Below, piece after piece: positions 5,612-7,107 of a DNA stretch of 7,107 nt; the first letter of the stretch is position 1, and each line of letters starts with the position of its first letter. The stretch is from assembly GCA_025938035.1 (NCBI GenBank), contig JAICQE010000200.1:1-7107 (forward strand), read 5' to 3'. The notes under the pieces are model-generated. The model had not been told where the DNA came from. It ran no database searches and was given only the letters and a program-made list of their open reading frames with translations. The position numbers and the translations under genes are program-made. The stretch comes from Vicinamibacteria bacterium (GTDB lineage: Bacteria > Acidobacteriota > Vicinamibacteria > Vicinamibacterales > UBA2999).

Positions 5612-6448
5612 ATGCCAACGCCGCGGCGTGACCATGTCGCGCGCCTCACTATTGCCGGCGTTTTGCCTATCCTGTTTGGGTGTGGCAGTACTCCCGTCGC
5701 GCCGTCCCCAGACCCGACTCCAACGAATCCGCCACCCTCGAGCACCACGCTCACAATTGCCGCCAGCGAACCGATGGAGACGGTGCCTTTCCCCTTGCCG
5801 TTGCGTCCGCATATCTGGTCGGTCGCCGGACAAACGGCGCAGATGCGGGCGCTCTCCGGGTCGACGGACGTGACGGCGCAGGCGGAATGGAGCGCGACAG
5901 GTGATTTTGCGACCCTTACCTCGACGGGAGTGTTGACGGCGCATCGCGGGGGCAACTTTCCACTGAGGGTCACCTACCAGGGCCGCACAACAAGTACGTT
6001 TGTCACCGTCTTCAACGCGCCGCCGACGACGAGGGTGTCGTTCACCGGAGTGCTCGGCCCGGGCGGACGTCGTCCGCATTTCGTGACCGTGGGCGCCGGC
6101 GGCGGCGATGTCGTCTTTCACGTGACGAGCGCGGGGTCTCGTCTCGACCCGTTGGGGATTATGTTCGGCACGGGCACCGCAGGCTCGTGCGCGCCGCCGT
6201 ACACGTATGGCACAAACTGGTTCCAGTTTGCGTCGGGTTCCGGTGTCGAGACAGAGGCTCGCGGCGCATCGCGTCAGGTCTTACCGGGCGCGTATTGTGT
6301 GATTCTTCTTGACCCCGCGACTATCACCGCAGACGATCGGCTGTCGTCCGTCCTCGTGGCCGGGTTGGTACCGCTCACCACCCCGATCAATTACACACTC
6401 ACCATTGCTGCTTCTGGTTCCGGCGCTTCCGTGGTCGGCGGTCAATAG
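5612..6448 (+). CDS. Secreted lipoprotein with BIG2-like domain
   Basis: The 278-aa product starts with a lipoprotein signal: basic R5-R6 and R11, a hydrophobic stretch and a lipobox L-F-G-C24. A Pro/Ser/Thr-rich linker follows (about 25-46). Residues 75-133 resemble a bacterial Ig-like group 2 domain: D-V-T-A-Q-A-E-W-S, A-T-L-T-S-T-G-V-L-T-A and a closing Y-Q-G-R-T-T-S-T-F-V-T-V. The C-terminal part (about 140-268) looks beta-rich, with Y-C-V-I-L-L-D and I-N-Y-T-L-T-I-A, similar in style to pre-peptidase-like domains. C193 and C229 could form a disulfide. It is probably a surface-anchored structural or binding protein; no catalytic motif is visible. The ATG at 5612 is chosen; a GTG at 5600 is in frame. 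Neither has an SD. The gene seems less GC-biased than its neighbours (codons such as ATT, TTT, CTT), as in fast-evolving or acquired genes. Confidence 0.85.
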   Translation: MPTPRRDHVARLTIAGVLPILFGCGSTPVAPSPDPTPTNPPPSSTTLTIAASEPMETVPFPLPLRPHIWSVAGQTAQMRALSGSTDVTAQAEWSATGDFATLTSTGVLTAHRGGNFPLRVTYQGRTTSTFVTVFNAPPTTRVSFTGVLGPGGRRPHFVTVGAGGGDVVFHVTSAGSRLDPLGIMFGTGTAGSCAPPYTYGTNWFQFASGSGVETEARGASRQVLPGAYCVILLDPATITADDRLSSVLVAGLVPLTTPINYTLTIAASGSGASVVGGQ

Positions 6449-6459
6449 CTTGCCAGCGA

Positions 6460-6464
6460 AAGGG
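6460..6464 (+). promoter_or_regulatory. Ribosome binding site of the hydrolase gene
   Basis: AAGGG ends 8 nt before the ATG at 6473. It supports that ATG over the in-frame GTG at 6464, which overlaps the site itself. Confidence 0.5.
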
Positions 6465-6472
6465 TGCGAAGC

Positions 6473-7099
6473 ATGGAGCTGACGCAGCTCGGCGCACAGA
6501 CATATCCCGCTGAAGGGGCACCACGCGCTGTGTTCGTGTTCGCCCACGGCGCCGGCGCGGGGCAGCATCATCCGTTCATGGCCGGCGTGTCGCGCGGGCT
6601 GGCGGCTCGCGGCATCGACGTCGTGACGTTTGATTTCCCCTACAAGCGGCTGCAGAAGAGCGCGCCCGATCGGCCGCCCGTCCTCGAGCAGTCGTTTCGC
6701 GACGCGGTCGCCGCGGCGCGCAAGTGGAGCAAGGCCGACCGACTGTTCATCGGCGGCAAATCGATGGGCGGGCGCATCGCCACGCATCTCGCCGCCCAGA
6801 GGCTGGACGCGTTGTCCGGCGTCGTCTGCTTCGGCTATCCGCTCCATCCACCGGGTAAACCGCAGCAGCTGCGCATCGAACATCTGCCATCGATCACCGT
6901 GCCGGTGCTTATCATTCAGGGCGAGCGCGACGCGTTCGGAACGCCCGCCGAACTGCGGCCGCATCTGGAGGCCATGAAGGCCGACGTGCGCCTGCACGTG
7001 ATCCCGCGCGGTGACCACTCGCTGGGTGTGCGCGGCAAAACGCCCGGAGAGACGCAGTCCGAGCTGGCCGAAATCGCCGCCGCCTTCATCGCCCCGTAA
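6473..7099 (+). CDS. TEX30/KANL3-like alpha/beta hydrolase
   Basis: This 208-aa protein has a compact alpha/beta-hydrolase fold. The oxyanion-side loop is F-A-H-G-A-G-A-G (23-30), the nucleophile elbow G-G-K-S97-M-G-G, the acid D153 in G-E-R-D-A-F-G and the base H182 in G-D-H-S-L. The H-G-A-G-A-G and F-D-F-P-Y (53-57) text is typical of the bacterial relatives of KANL3/TEX30 (dienelactone-hydrolase-like). The complete triad argues for an active serine hydrolase, but the substrate is unknown. There is no signal peptide, so it is cytoplasmic. It starts 24 bp after the lipoprotein stop and may be co-transcribed with it. The last 8 bases of the window are non-coding and too short to judge. Confidence 0.93.
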   Translation: MELTQLGAQTYPAEGAPRAVFVFAHGAGAGQHHPFMAGVSRGLAARGIDVVTFDFPYKRLQKSAPDRPPVLEQSFRDAVAAARKWSKADRLFIGGKSMGGRIATHLAAQRLDALSGVVCFGYPLHPPGKPQQLRIEHLPSITVPVLIIQGERDAFGTPAELRPHLEAMKADVRLHVIPRGDHSLGVRGKTPGETQSELAEIAAAFIAP

Positions 7100-7107
7100 C
7101 CGTAGCT

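Noticed and set aside
6448..6472. GCTT/AAGC inverted repeat between lipoprotein and hydrolase genes
   Set aside because: Only four pairs around a 17-nt loop and no T-run, so it is not distinguishable from chance.

Overview
The window is GC-rich, densely packed bacterial chromosome with eight protein-coding genes, the first cut by the window edge. I see no rRNA, tRNA, CRISPR array, insertion sequence or phage gene. The gene set and several protein styles suggest an acidobacterium, possibly of the Vicinamibacteria type. These are a SAM methyltransferase with an N-terminal W-D-E-Y-G…D-P-F-W-A-I-L block, a lipoprotein with a BIG2-like repeat and a Y-C-V-I-L C-terminal domain, and GTG starts with few Shine-Dalgarno sites. 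That assignment is an inference from protein style, not a demonstrated placement.

Layout. Positions 1-762 (minus) hold a response regulator, with a REC domain followed by an HD-GYP c-di-GMP phosphodiesterase domain that runs off the left edge. A 159-bp divergent intergenic region with several small symmetric elements separates it from a class I methyltransferase (922-1674, plus). A pyrimidine-rich leader with CTCCGT repeats precedes typA/bipA (1771-3612), the ribosome-associated translational GTPase. A small hydrophilic protein of unknown function (3665-3913) follows, with a strong SD partly inside a hairpin. It ends tail to tail with a 2Fe-2S ferredoxin on the minus strand (3910-4266): the two TAG stops interlock in one CTAG. 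Only 32 bp separate the ferredoxin start from the divergent start of a 171-aa protein of unknown function (4299-4814). That gene lies 7 bp ahead of a TerC-family membrane protein (4822-5580). A secreted lipoprotein (5612-6448) and a TEX30/KANL3-like alpha/beta hydrolase (6473-7099) complete the plus-strand run.

How the genes relate. The four plus-strand genes from 4299 to 7099 are spaced 7, 31 and 24 bp apart and could be one transcript, although their functions do not form an obvious pathway. The 171-aa protein and the TerC protein are the tightest pair. The rest looks like ordinary chromosome with housekeeping (typA) and signalling (REC-HD-GYP) genes. I found no clear defence, mobile or biosynthetic system. 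The most open questions are the two uncharacterised proteins, the SD-masking hairpin after typA, and possible leaderless starts at typA and the ferredoxin gene.
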